Assembly: GCA_900766045.1 (NCBI GenBank)
Contig: CAAFTW010000001.1
Location: 1-47,348, forward strand
Direction: 5' to 3'
Source of the DNA: Clostridia bacterium
GTDB lineage: Bacteria > Bacillota > Clostridia > Peptostreptococcales > Anaerovoracaceae
DNA length: 47,348 bases
The notes under the pieces were generated by a model that saw nothing but the letters and a program-made list of their open reading frames with translations, was not told the origin of the DNA and searched no databases. The translations under genes were made by a program, and so were the position numbers. Below, in pieces: positions 32,990 through 42,476 of the stretch (the stretch's first letter is position 1; every line of letters starts with the position of its first letter).

Positions 32990-33029
32990 ATATCATTATT
33001 CAAACAATGAGAGGAGGCTGGTCCCGTTT

Positions 33030-33968
33030 GTGGAGAAGCTGATTGATATTGCGAGCAGTCCTATTCGTGAACATCTGGATCTGCTGCTGAAAGATAAATC
33101 GACAAAGAAAAATATTATCTGGGCCACGGACACTTATTCAGAATTGGGTCATGGCTTTACTGACAAGGAGCAGATTGACAAAACTCTTCTTCTGCAGCAT
33201 GCGGACATGATAAAGCCAAGAATTCAGAAATCTGAAGAGGCTCAGCAGGAACGTACACGGAAGAAGGCAGAGGTTTTTACTCCGGCATGGCTGTGCAATA
33301 TGATGAACAACTACTGCGACCAGGATTGGTTCGGAAGGAAGGATGTATTTAATGTAGAGAATGAAGACCATTCCTGGACAGTGGTAGAAGAACCTATCAT
33401 ATTTCCGAAAAGGAAAAGGTGGCAACAATATGTTGATTCGAGACGACTGGAAATAACCTGTGGAGAAGCACCGTACCTTGTCTCAAGATATGACGTATCG
33501 ACCGGAGTTCTAATTGTTCCGCCTAAGCATAGAATCGGACAGCTAGACCGTAAGCTGCGAATTGTAAATGAGAACACCAGCGATTACGATGACTGGGTTA
33601 AGTGGACAATACGAGCGTTTGAAGCTTCTTACGGGTATGAGTATCAGGGCGATAATCTCTTAATTGCCAGAGTGAATCTTCTGCTGACATTTGTTGATTA
33701 CTATAAGGAAAGATGGGAAAAGGAGCCGGATGAAAAATTATTATTGACGATTGTTAATAAAATCGTCTGGAATATATGGCAGATGGATGGGCTGAAGGAC
33801 ACGGTCCCTCTTGGCAAACCATATGAAGAATTTCATCAAATGTCGCTGTTCGACATGATTCCTGAACTCAAAGGTATGGCTGACGATGAGCAGGAGGCTG
33901 TTCCTTGTAAGATATATAACTGGAGAAAGGATAATTCCATTCTCTTCAAGAGCCTAAAGGAGAAGTGA
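33030..33968 (+). CDS. N6-adenine methyltransferase, N-terminal subunit (motifs X and I)
   Basis: A protein of about 313 residues with the front half of a gamma-type DNA adenine methyltransferase. Motif X-like E-V-F-T-P lies at about 33270-33284 and an AdoMet-binding motif I variant L-E-I-T-C-G-E-A-P-Y-L at about 33447-33479; there is no N-P-P-Y. The catalytic NPPY is in the next gene, so the enzyme is split over two chains. The start is uncertain: GTG at 33030 is 12 bases after AGGAGG, but the frame stays open upstream and looks coding back to about 32985, where the only nearby ATG (32986) is one base out of frame. Two bases separate its stop from the next start. Confidence 0.75.
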   Translation: MEKLIDIASSPIREHLDLLLKDKSTKKNIIWATDTYSELGHGFTDKEQIDKTLLLQHADMIKPRIQKSEEAQQERTRKKAEVFTPAWLCNMMNNYCDQDWFGRKDVFNVENEDHSWTVVEEPIIFPKRKRWQQYVDSRRLEITCGEAPYLVSRYDVSTGVLIVPPKHRIGQLDRKLRIVNENTSDYDDWVKWTIRAFEASYGYEYQGDNLLIARVNLLLTFVDYYKERWEKEPDEKLLLTIVNKIVWNIWQMDGLKDTVPLGKPYEEFHQMSLFDMIPELKGMADDEQEAVPCKIYNWRKDNSILFKSLKEK

Positions 33969-33970
33969 TT

Positions 33971-35045
33971 ATGGGAAAGAAACTTTTTAATTTTGTTATT
34001 GGTAATCCGCCATACCAAAAGGAGTCGTCTGGGAGTGCATCAAAAACAAATGGTCAAAAGCCGATGACGAACATTTTTCAGTATTTTCAGGAGGCAGCTG
34101 ATGCCATTACTAAGGATACCTCTGTGCTGGTTTACCCCGGTGGAAGGTGGATCCATCAGTCTGGAAAAGGAATGCAGAGTTTTGGTAAGGACCAGATAAA
34201 TGATAAAAGCCTCTCAGTTGTAGAATTTTATCCAGATGCAAGTGAACTTTTTGGCAATGCCGCAAGTCTGTCTGATGGTATTACTATTGTCAAAAAACCA
34301 TCATAAAACTTCTGACGGTTTCACTTATATCTATTCTCAGAAGGGGAATAAACTAAGTGTACATGCAGATAATCCTGGGGACAAGCTTATGCCGCTCGAC
34401 CCACATGACCTTCCAATAGAACAAAAAATCAATGCAACGATGAACTCCAAGGGATTGAAATATCTCCATGACACAATTCTTCCTCGTTCGTTATTTCCTA
34501 TAGAAAGCGATTTCGTCGAGAAAAATCCAACTAAGGTTCGAAAGCTCAATGAAGGGGATAAAATCGATTACGACAGGGAAATAAAACTATTTACTAATGA
34601 CAAGGCAGGAAAAGCTGGAAGAGCTACGTGGTTTGTTGCAAATAAGGATGTCATAACTAGGAATAGAGAGTTTATAAGTGAATGGCAGGTTGTAGTTTCA
34701 AGTGCTAATGCTGGCGGACAGAAAAGGGATAATCAGCTAGAAATAATAGATAATCACTCAGCGTTCGGAAGATCGAGATTGGCACTAAGGTCGTTCAAAA
34801 CTTATGAAGAGGCTAGCAACTTTTATGAGTATGTAAGCTCTTACTTTATTCGTTATACTTTTCTGTTAACGGATGAGGCGTTGACATCACTTGGAAAAGA
34901 AGTGCCAGATTTACAGGACTACACTGATAAGAATGGGTTTATTGATTTTCATAAAAATATTGACGCTCAATTGTGTCAGTTATTTGGGATCAGCGAGGAT
35001 GAATTTGCCTATATCAAGCAGCGTGTGGATAGCATAAGGGGGTGA
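33971..35045 (+). pseudogene. N6-adenine methyltransferase, catalytic subunit (NPPY), frameshifted
   Basis: Residues 1-107 from the ATG at 33971 carry the Eco57I-type catalytic motif I-G-N-P-P-Y-Q and a V-Y-P-G-G-R-W block. The frame then stops at 34306. The rest continues in the +1 frame from about 34294 to 35045, with a natural join at D-G-I-T-I-V-K / N-H-H-K-T. The break is one extra A in the run 34292-34297, so the intact protein would have about 357 residues. The second part includes target-recognition-like sequence and an I-S-E-D-E-F-A-Y-I-K-Q-R end. Alternatively, sequencing error or programmed slippage could restore it. The enzyme should modify adenine together with the preceding chain. 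Confidence 0.75.
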
Positions 35046-35049
35046 TTAA

Positions 35050-38000
35050 ATGGCAGCCATAAATATTAAAACAGCCACGAAGGTAGTTCCACAATGCTAT
35101 GCGTACACCACTCCGGGAGTCCCTTCGCATAATGGCTGGACAAAAATTGGCTTTACAGAACGCGATGTCGAAACGCGAATCAATGAGCAGACACATACCG
35201 TTGGCGTAGATCATAAGACCTGGTGGCATTTGCGTGCTGCTTACATGACAGAGCCGTTTGGTACATTCACCGATAAAGATTTCCATGCATATCTGAAGAA
35301 ACTGGGTATTAGCAGGGAAGAAGGCACGGAATGGTTCCAAATTGAGCCAAATACTGCAAAGAGCGACTTTGTTGATTTCACTCAGAACCACGGTGTGGTT
35401 TCTGACGATGATGCTGACGCAGTTATTCCATACAGATTGAGAGACGAGCAGAATGAAGCTGTAGAGAAGACTATGGCTTATTTCCATTCGCATGAAAATG
35501 GGGAATTCCTGTGGAATGCAAAGCCAAGATTCGGAAAAACACTTTCTGCGTATGATCTCTGCAATAGACTTGACGCTACCAATATTCTTATTGTCACAAA
35601 TCGTCCGGCGATAGCAAATTCATGGTACTCCGATTATGAAACCTTCTTTGGACCGCAATCTGGATATGTGTTCGTGAGCAATGTGGATGGAATTAAGGAC
35701 AAGAAATATGTATATAGCCGGGAAGGCTATCTTGATAAGCTCCGTGATTTTAACGAGGATAATGAGGTAAAAGGCTGCATTGAGTTTGTAAGCCTACAAG
35801 ATCTCAAGGGTTCAATCTACTTTGGCGGTCAGTATGACAAACTTGCAGAATTGAGTGCGGAAAAGGGTATACAGTGGGATATCCTTATCGTTGACGAGGC
35901 TCATGAGGGCGTTGATACGTATAAGACAGATACGGCGTTTAATCATATCAAACGCAAGTGGACGCTACATCTTTCCGGGACACCTTTTAAGGCTTTGGCA
36001 AATGATAAGTTCCCGGAAGATGCTATCTACAACTGGACATACGCTGACGAGCAGAAGAAAAAACGCGACTGGGACGATTCCAGTGAGATTGAGAATCCGT
36101 ATGAGAATCTTCCTCGGCTCTGCCTCTACACATACCAGATGTCAGACATTGTTAGGGATAAAGTTCAGCAAGGCATAGAACTTGCAGACAATGATGTTGA
36201 GGAATATGCATTTGATCTGAATGAGTTCTTCAAGACAAATGAGTCCGGAAAATTTGTCCATGACGATGATGTGAATAAATTTCTCGATGCATTGACGACA
36301 CAGGAAAAGTTTCCATTCTCTACTCCGGAATTACGTGCCGAGTTGAAGCATACGTTCTGGCTTCTTAACAGAGTATCTAGTGCAAAGGCTCTCGCTAAAA
36401 AGCTTGAGCTCCATCCGGTATTCAAGGACTATAAGATTATTCTTGCAGCGGGTGATGGCAAACTGGATGATGACGATGAAAATGAAAAAGCTTTTGACCG
36501 TGTCACATCTGCAATAAAAGAATATGACAAAACCATCACGCTTTCTGTAGGTCAGCTCACGACTGGTGTCACCATTCCGGAGTGGACGGCTGTTCTTATG
36601 CTTTCAAATATGGCTTCGCCTGCGTTGTACATGCAGGCTGCATTTCGTGCGCAGAATCCATGCCTTTTCCATGATGCACAGGGTAATTCATATCGGAAAA
36701 AGAATGCCTACGTATTTGACTTCGATCCGGCACGTACTCTTACAATCTTCGAGCAGTTTGCTAATGATCTAATACCTGAGACATCGGGCGATAAAGGGGA
36801 CTTCGATCAGCGAAAGCAGCACGTGCGCGAGCTGCTGAACTTCTTCCCTGTTTATGGAGAAGATGATCAGGGTTCGATGATTGAACTGGATGCCGAGAAT
36901 GTTCTGACTATTCCAAGGCATATTCACGCAAAGGAAGTTGTAGAGCGTGGCTTTATGTCGAACTTCCTTTTTGCCAATATTTCCGGCATTTTTGGTGCTC
37001 CAAAGGAAATCATCGATATCATTAATGGAATGCAGGCCATAGAGGAACCGGCACCACTTAAGCCGGTGGATGTCGATGAAGATACAGCCTCTGACCTGAG
37101 CCTCAATGACAAGGGTGAAGTGGAAATTCCTAAGGAGCAGGTTATAGGCACAGCAAGTGAATTGTTCGGAGAAAAGGTCTATGGAGATATTGACGATAAG
37201 CTTGCCGCTGCTGTTGAAGACATTACCAAGAATGTTGAAATGACCAAAGATCCTAAGAAGGATGAGCTGAAGGAATTACAGGAAAAATTCTCAAAACCAG
37301 TAGCCAATACTCTGATGGATTCAGCTCGCCAGCAGTATGGATGCGATTTAAAGAAATCTACGCAGAACCAGCTGGAAAAGAAAATCCAGGAGACAACGAA
37401 TACTGTAGTAAGCCGTGAGTATGGAGACTATACCATTCGGGATCATAAGCTGGTAAAGGAGCGCGATGACCGTATTCACGATGCCCAACGATCAGGTGCC
37501 TCAATGCAGGATATTCAGAAGCTTGATGATGAATATTCACAGAGAAGGATCCAAGGCTATAAGGATATGGTTCAGAGCATACAGCAGAAGCTGCATGACG
37601 ATGAGACCGTTAAAAAGGCAGCAGAAACTATTGTAGAGACAGTAGAGACCGAGAAGCTGAATAACCAGAAGGATTCAATTGAAGGAAGTGTACGTGATCA
37701 TCTTCGTGGATTTTCCAGAACAATTCCGGCCTTCCTTATGGCCTATGGTGATGAGAATACGACTCTTGCAAATTTTGACTCTCTTGTACCGGCGGATGTT
37801 TTCTGGGAAGTAACTGTAAATCCACAGAGCGGTGAAGGTGTCACTCTGGACCAGTTCCGCATGCTGCGTGATGGCGGGGACTATTATCAGAAAGACGATA
37901 ATGGAAACGAAATCCGCGATGAGGAGCATAAGAAGCATTTTGAGGGCCATCTCTTCGATGAGGTTGTTTTCAATGATGCTGTTGTCGAGTTTATGAAAAA

Positions 38001-38469
38001 GAGAAAGGAACTCGCCAACTATTTTGATGGTACACATAAGGACGATATCTTCACATACATTCCGCCGCAGCAGACGAATCAGATCTTTACTCCAAAGAAG
38101 GTTGTCAAGGAAATGGTGGACAGGTTGGAGAAGGAAAATCCAGGGTGCTTCGACGATCCGAATGCTACATTTGCTGACCTTTATATGAAATCGGGAATGT
38201 ACATCACAGAGATTGTCACCAGACTGTTTCAGAGCAAGCGGATGAAAGCACTCTTCCCGGATGACGCGGAACGGTTGAATCATATTTTCGCTAAACAGGT
38301 ATATGGGTGTGCTCCAACAGAGATTATTTACCGTATTTGCCTGAGGTACATTCTCGGATTCGATGATGAGATCCATATCGACAAATACAATATTAAGCTC
38401 TGTGACACGCTGGAATATGCAAAGGATGGAACTATAGACGAAGCGATGGAAAAGCTTTTCGACCTGTAA
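35050..38469 (+). CDS. GIY-YIG / SF2 helicase / methyltransferase-like fusion protein
   Basis: A 1139-residue protein, probably the restriction or translocase arm of the system. Residues about 15-80 form a GIY-YIG-type nuclease domain (Y-A-Y-T-T-P-G, G-W-T-K-I-G-F-T, R43). About 125-560 is an SF2 helicase with Walker A PRFGKT (159-164), DEAH (282-285), S-G-T-P-F, T-T-G-V-T-I-P and Q-A-A-F-R-A-Q. A long helical region (about 650-900) follows. The last 130 residues begin with N-Q-I-F-T-P and look like a methyltransferase motif X/I region with a degenerate F-A-D-L-Y-M-K-S-G instead of D-P-A-C-G-S-G, and lack NPPY. A GGGGTGA precedes the ATG. Four bases after the previous gene. Confidence 0.85.
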   Translation: MAAINIKTATKVVPQCYAYTTPGVPSHNGWTKIGFTERDVETRINEQTHTVGVDHKTWWHLRAAYMTEPFGTFTDKDFHAYLKKLGISREEGTEWFQIEPNTAKSDFVDFTQNHGVVSDDDADAVIPYRLRDEQNEAVEKTMAYFHSHENGEFLWNAKPRFGKTLSAYDLCNRLDATNILIVTNRPAIANSWYSDYETFFGPQSGYVFVSNVDGIKDKKYVYSREGYLDKLRDFNEDNEVKGCIEFVSLQDLKGSIYFGGQYDKLAELSAEKGIQWDILIVDEAHEGVDTYKTDTAFNHIKRKWTLHLSGTPFKALANDKFPEDAIYNWTYADEQKKKRDWDDSSEIENPYENLPRLCLYTYQMSDIVRDKVQQGIELADNDVEEYAFDLNEFFKTNESGKFVHDDDVNKFLDALTTQEKFPFSTPELRAELKHTFWLLNRVSSAKALAKKLELHPVFKDYKIILAAGDGKLDDDDENEKAFDRVTSAIKEYDKTITLSVGQLTTGVTIPEWTAVLMLSNMASPALYMQAAFRAQNPCLFHDAQGNSYRKKNAYVFDFDPARTLTIFEQFANDLIPETSGDKGDFDQRKQHVRELLNFFPVYGEDDQGSMIELDAENVLTIPRHIHAKEVVERGFMSNFLFANISGIFGAPKEIIDIINGMQAIEEPAPLKPVDVDEDTASDLSLNDKGEVEIPKEQVIGTASELFGEKVYGDIDDKLAAAVEDITKNVEMTKDPKKDELKELQEKFSKPVANTLMDSARQQYGCDLKKSTQNQLEKKIQETTNTVVSREYGDYTIRDHKLVKERDDRIHDAQRSGASMQDIQKLDDEYSQRRIQGYKDMVQSIQQKLHDDETVKKAAETIVETVETEKLNNQKDSIEGSVRDHLRGFSRTIPAFLMAYGDENTTLANFDSLVPADVFWEVTVNPQSGEGVTLDQFRMLRDGGDYYQKDDNGNEIRDEEHKKHFEGHLFDEVVFNDAVVEFMKKRKELANYFDGTHKDDIFTYIPPQQTNQIFTPKKVVKEMVDRLEKENPGCFDDPNATFADLYMKSGMYITEIVTRLFQSKRMKALFPDDAERLNHIFAKQVYGCAPTEIIYRICLRYILGFDDEIHIDKYNIKLCDTLEYAKDGTIDEAMEKLFDL

Positions 38470-38527
38470 AGTCGGGTAATTCTATCAGAAAGGTGAATGA
38501 AAACAATGTTGTTGGAGGCGTAGTTTT

Positions 38528-39457
38528 ATGGGAGACATGATAAGCAGAACTCTACCCGAAGCGGGAATGGACAAGATATTTACTGAAGTTAAGCACCATG
38601 AATCGCTTGGACTTAAAAACCCGGAACAACTGCGCCTGTTTCACCTTAATGTAAGCAACAATCAGTTTGTGCTTACCGGACTTGAAAATTTCATAGAGAA
38701 TATTGTTGGCGAATACGTTTTTTCCAGAGCTCAAATGGAGCGACTGACGGACCCCAACGCAGGCATTAACCCGCATAGCATCGGAATAAAAGCACTTCGA
38801 GTAATGAAAAAGAATGGAGCAGCCGATCAGAAAGGAACCGGAAATGAGTTGGGGGAAATAATGCTCTACGCATTTCTGGAAGGGGTGTTAAAGGCTCCGA
38901 AGATTTTCAGTAAGGTCGAGCTTAATGCTGCAACTACTCCATTTGGGAGGGAAAGCGATAGTGTCCACCTTCTTTCTTTAGGAAATATTGGTGGAGTCGA
39001 ATGCTATCAAACAGTCTTCGGAACTTCTGAAATTGATGGTGATATTCGTGATGCAATCGATCGAGTTTTCAATGCCATCGAAAGAATTGAGGCCGAGAAC
39101 GGAGAAGGAATTCAGCTTGTAGCAAATCAGGCATTTGAGGAATCTTTTGATAAAGACATGGCAGCGCAGGTTCAGGCAGCTATTGTGCCGACACCTGGTG
39201 CTCCAGCAGTTAGCGATAGGGCCTATGGAATTTTTCTGGGATATTCACTTGGACTTGATCCACATACAAGAGGCACGATGGATTTTTTACGCGATCTCGA
39301 CAGAAAAATGGAGGCTGATATTAAGAGCCAGGCCGGATATATTGCGTCAAAGATAAAGTCGAAGGGACTGGATACTCATTCATTCTATTTCTATCTGGTT
39401 CCGTTTAATAATGCAGAGGCTGATAAAAAATCAGTGATGGAATACTTACTTGGCTAA
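38528..39457 (+). CDS. hamA: Hachiman defence protein HamA
   Basis: A 309-residue protein of the HamA (DUF1837) family, the effector nuclease of Hachiman anti-phage defence. The family core is visible: G-N-E-L-G-E-I-M-L-Y-A-F-L-E-G-V-L, K-A-P-K-I-F-S-K, D-S-V-H-L-L, then Y-Q-T-V-F-G-T-S-E-I with G-D-I-x-D-A-I-D. HamA nucleases use an E-x-K pair; here the expected segment reads G-T-S-E (165-168), so activity is doubtful. Known HamAB senses DNA damage or ends and degrades DNA. GGAGGCG precedes the ATG; a nine-codon leader frame (38497-38523) ends at that site. HamB follows after 15 bases. Confidence 0.85.
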   Translation: MGDMISRTLPEAGMDKIFTEVKHHESLGLKNPEQLRLFHLNVSNNQFVLTGLENFIENIVGEYVFSRAQMERLTDPNAGINPHSIGIKALRVMKKNGAADQKGTGNELGEIMLYAFLEGVLKAPKIFSKVELNAATTPFGRESDSVHLLSLGNIGGVECYQTVFGTSEIDGDIRDAIDRVFNAIERIEAENGEGIQLVANQAFEESFDKDMAAQVQAAIVPTPGAPAVSDRAYGIFLGYSLGLDPHTRGTMDFLRDLDRKMEADIKSQAGYIASKIKSKGLDTHSFYFYLVPFNNAEADKKSVMEYLLG

Positions 39458-39472
39458 TAATGGAGGTGGCTT

Positions 39473-42187
39473 ATGGGCGATAATAGAATAAAGCTCGGTG
39501 AAACCATCTTCACCGATATTGATGACAATGAGTATCTCTTGACTCTGTACCAACAGCTTCTTGGATTGTACGGGCGTAAACTTTTTAATCTTGGTGTTCA
39601 GTCGAATAATGGCGGATTTTCAGATAAAGAAAAATCTGACATCCTTCGCTTCGCTGATATTTTGGCAAAGTCTAATTCACCGGAGAAAAAGAATGCGCAC
39701 AAAATCTGGGCTCAGGAAATAGCGATTCTCATGAATGAGCTTTATCCCGATGATAGGATGGTGAAAATATATGCTGGCGATATTTTTTCTAGCGTAGGGA
39801 ATCACAGAGGGCTCGAAATAGTTGATTCAAAATTCAAAGAGGCCAACGCATTGGATCAAATCTTTGCAGAATTCAGAAGTGACTATCTGACGATCCCTGC
39901 TGAACCAACTGCGAGATTTTTTGCCGAGCAGAAAAATGCCTATGATCATTTGAAAGATGATTTCTTCAGCTATTCTGCACCGACATCGATGGGAAAGTCA
40001 TTCATTATGCGTATGTTCATTAAAGACGAGATAATGAATGGTTCGCAGAAGAACTATGCGCTTATTGTGCCAACTAAGGCTCTCATAAACGAGGTAAGGG
40101 CAAAAATTATCGATGATTTGGGCGGCGAGAAAAATACTGAGAAGGTCAATTATCTATCAGAGAACAATTACAGTGTTGTAACTGCTGCAAGTGATATTGC
40201 GCTTGAGGAACAACATAATTTCATCCTCGTAATGACACCGGAGCGGCTTTTATACTTGTTGATAGAAAAGCCAGACTTAAGAATCGATTACCTGTTTATA
40301 GATGAAGCACACAAGCTGTCCGGCAAGAATAGTAGGGCTCCTTTCTATTACAAAGTGGTAGATATGCTGTTGAGGCGGAGACCACGGACGCACTTTATAT
40401 TTGCCTCACCTAATATTCCAAATCCGAGTGTGTATTTGCGGATGATGACAGATGCTGAAGCTGGTGATGAAAATGCTCTGGCTATAACATATTCTCCTGT
40501 GGTTCAGATCAAATTTCTTATGAATTTGAACGACGGGAAGATTGAAATCTACAATGAGCACGACCGTAGCGGCGATAATCGAATAAGGCTTGCGAGTATA
40601 AAAAGGTCAGCAGGATTGAATGACTTTCTGGCTTCCTTTGAGCAACAAAATAGGAAACTGCCAAAAGAACAACGCAAGCAAAGCATTGTCTACTACAACG
40701 GCAGAGAAAAGGCAGTACAGGCTGCTCGAGAATTTGCCAAGGTTATGAAGCCGTTTGGAATTAAGAATGATCCGGCATTAGAGGCCTTATCAAAGGAAAT
40801 AAAGCAGGAAGTTCATGAACAGTATTTTCTTGCGGAGATGGTTCGTCAAGGGATTGCTTATCATATCGGTTACTTGCCCGCATCGATTCGCGCAAGCATA
40901 GAGGAGTTGTTTCAGGCAGGGAACATCACCGTTATGTTTTGTACAAGCACCTTACTCGAAGGGGTAAATCTGCCTGCAGACAACTTATTCATCATGGACA
41001 ATAAGATCGCATTAAGCGAGATGAATACTGTGGACTTTCGAAATCTTATAGGCCGGGTTGGACGAATAAGCTTCAACCTGTACGGCAATGTGTTCTTTGT
41101 ATCGGAACCTAACAGCAAGGTAAAAGTAGACGATTATGTCCGTATGCTGCAGGAAAAGGTTCCAGAACAGTCCTTGTCGATTGCAACAGATCCTAAGGTT
41201 CTGAAAAAGGCAGAAAAACAGTATGTCGCAGACATCCTAAAGAGCGGAAAGTCTGAAATTCCGAAACGTGTGAACGATGAAGGCAAGCCTCTGCAGTCCG
41301 AAGAATCCTACACCATGATGAGAAAGTTTGGACTCATATTGCAGCGGGATATTGTTGAGGATAGAGACAGCCTCGTTAGACGTGAGTTTAAGGATTTTCT
41401 TACTCCAGAGGATGAGGAGAAAATTCGGGAGACATTCCAGCAGGCAAATGTTAAACCGGATGATGACATCAACACCTCTGTAGATCAGACGAAAAGGCTG
41501 ATTGCGGCCATCCGTAATAAAAACCACCCTTTGCATTATCCTGAACCTATCAATGGGAGATTTTTGTACGACGATGTGCTTAACTTCCTTGATACGTTAT
41601 CAGATGTTTTTAGATGGGATATATACGAATCTGGGACATTAGGTAAGGATTCGATGAGGAGATGGTATGCCGTCATCTTAAGCCAGTGGATGGAAGGCGG
41701 CGGATTAAAGTTCATTATGAATCGAGCTCTAGAATATCATCGGGATAATCCGGATCGTTTCTGGCCTAAAAAACACGGACAGCCAGTCACTTATAATCAT
41801 CAGTCATTGGAGCATCGGAATATTGTGTTCGCTGACACACTCGAGGTTATCGAGAATATCATTCTGTTCAGCATATCTAACTATTTTCTGAAGTTCTCCA
41901 ATGAGTACAGAAGGGCTTATGGTGATGAGGCGTTGAACCAAAATAACTGGTATGAATATGTAGAGTACGGCACGATAGACCCTTTGACTATTCTTCTACA
42001 GAGAAATGGATTTACCAGAGAGGCTGCACGATATGTAAAGCAGCACAGAGAAGAATATGTGGTTAAGGATGGAAGTACAGGAACGCTTAAACTCAGGTCT
42101 TCTATTGCAAAATGCGGAAGTGGAATGGTCCGAAAAGAAGTGACCTATATTCGGCAGAATGTTCCGGGCATTTTTACGGAGGGATAA
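39473..42187 (+). CDS. hamB: Hachiman defence helicase HamB
   Basis: A 904-residue SF2 helicase of the HamB type. Walker A APTSMGKS (169-176), motif Ia V-P-T-K-A-L-I-N-E-V, M-T-P-E-R, D-E-A-H (277-280), then in the second core domain Y-N-G-R-E-K, C-T-S-T-L-L-E-G-V-N-L-P-A and N-L-I-G-R-V-G-R. The C-terminal third is helical. In Hachiman HamB holds HamA inactive and unwinds DNA until a damage signal releases the nuclease. GGAGGTGG precedes the ATG. The set hamA-hamB is complete as genes. Confidence 0.93.
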   Translation: MGDNRIKLGETIFTDIDDNEYLLTLYQQLLGLYGRKLFNLGVQSNNGGFSDKEKSDILRFADILAKSNSPEKKNAHKIWAQEIAILMNELYPDDRMVKIYAGDIFSSVGNHRGLEIVDSKFKEANALDQIFAEFRSDYLTIPAEPTARFFAEQKNAYDHLKDDFFSYSAPTSMGKSFIMRMFIKDEIMNGSQKNYALIVPTKALINEVRAKIIDDLGGEKNTEKVNYLSENNYSVVTAASDIALEEQHNFILVMTPERLLYLLIEKPDLRIDYLFIDEAHKLSGKNSRAPFYYKVVDMLLRRRPRTHFIFASPNIPNPSVYLRMMTDAEAGDENALAITYSPVVQIKFLMNLNDGKIEIYNEHDRSGDNRIRLASIKRSAGLNDFLASFEQQNRKLPKEQRKQSIVYYNGREKAVQAAREFAKVMKPFGIKNDPALEALSKEIKQEVHEQYFLAEMVRQGIAYHIGYLPASIRASIEELFQAGNITVMFCTSTLLEGVNLPADNLFIMDNKIALSEMNTVDFRNLIGRVGRISFNLYGNVFFVSEPNSKVKVDDYVRMLQEKVPEQSLSIATDPKVLKKAEKQYVADILKSGKSEIPKRVNDEGKPLQSEESYTMMRKFGLILQRDIVEDRDSLVRREFKDFLTPEDEEKIRETFQQANVKPDDDINTSVDQTKRLIAAIRNKNHPLHYPEPINGRFLYDDVLNFLDTLSDVFRWDIYESGTLGKDSMRRWYAVILSQWMEGGGLKFIMNRALEYHRDNPDRFWPKKHGQPVTYNHQSLEHRNIVFADTLEVIENIILFSISNYFLKFSNEYRRAYGDEALNQNNWYEYVEYGTIDPLTILLQRNGFTREAARYVKQHREEYVVKDGSTGTLKLRSSIAKCGSGMVRKEVTYIRQNVPGIFTEG

Positions 42188-42194
42188 CTTTTTA

Positions 42195-42260
42195 AGAATA
42201 CCTTACACGTTTCAAGGTTATTCTGTACCGTTCAAGAATACACTTTACCTTTCAAGGTTA
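42195..42260 (+). repeat. TTCAAG / TACC repeat array before the mrr gene
   Basis: About four irregular copies of a 19-22 base unit of the form TTYAAGnnTA...TACC: TTTAAGAATACC, TTTCAAGGTTA...TACC, TTCAAGAATAC...TACC and TTTCAAGGTTAG. The array opens a 289-base gap (42188-42476) after hamB. The rest of the gap has only a weak 66-codon frame (42267-42467) with no good start. A related array lies at 43398-43448. Confidence 0.45.
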
Positions 42261-42476
42261 GTGTGAGTGTTTACCGAAGGAGGTGGCAGCGGCCATGATG
42301 GCAGCAGTGGAAACCCAAAATTAGACCAGATTCCGTGGCTGGACACCCTCCCCTGGAACTGGAGAATGGCGGGAAACCATGCAGTTACGGGCTTTCTGCG
42401 CCTCGTACAGTTGGTATCCAGGATAACAAGAAAATGGAGCAAGCTGAAGAGTGAGTATGTAGGATAAGGAGTAAAT

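Noticed and set aside
32928..33029. Extended start for the methyltransferase N-terminal subunit at GTG 32928
   Set aside because: It lies deep inside the HTH gene without a ribosome binding site. The true start is probably nearer 32985-33030.
42267..42467. Plus-strand frame of 66 residues with an I-P-W-L-D-x-L-P motif reminiscent of HsdS
   Set aside because: It starts at GTG without a ribosome binding site and shows no further family pattern. It may be a remnant, but this cannot be supported.
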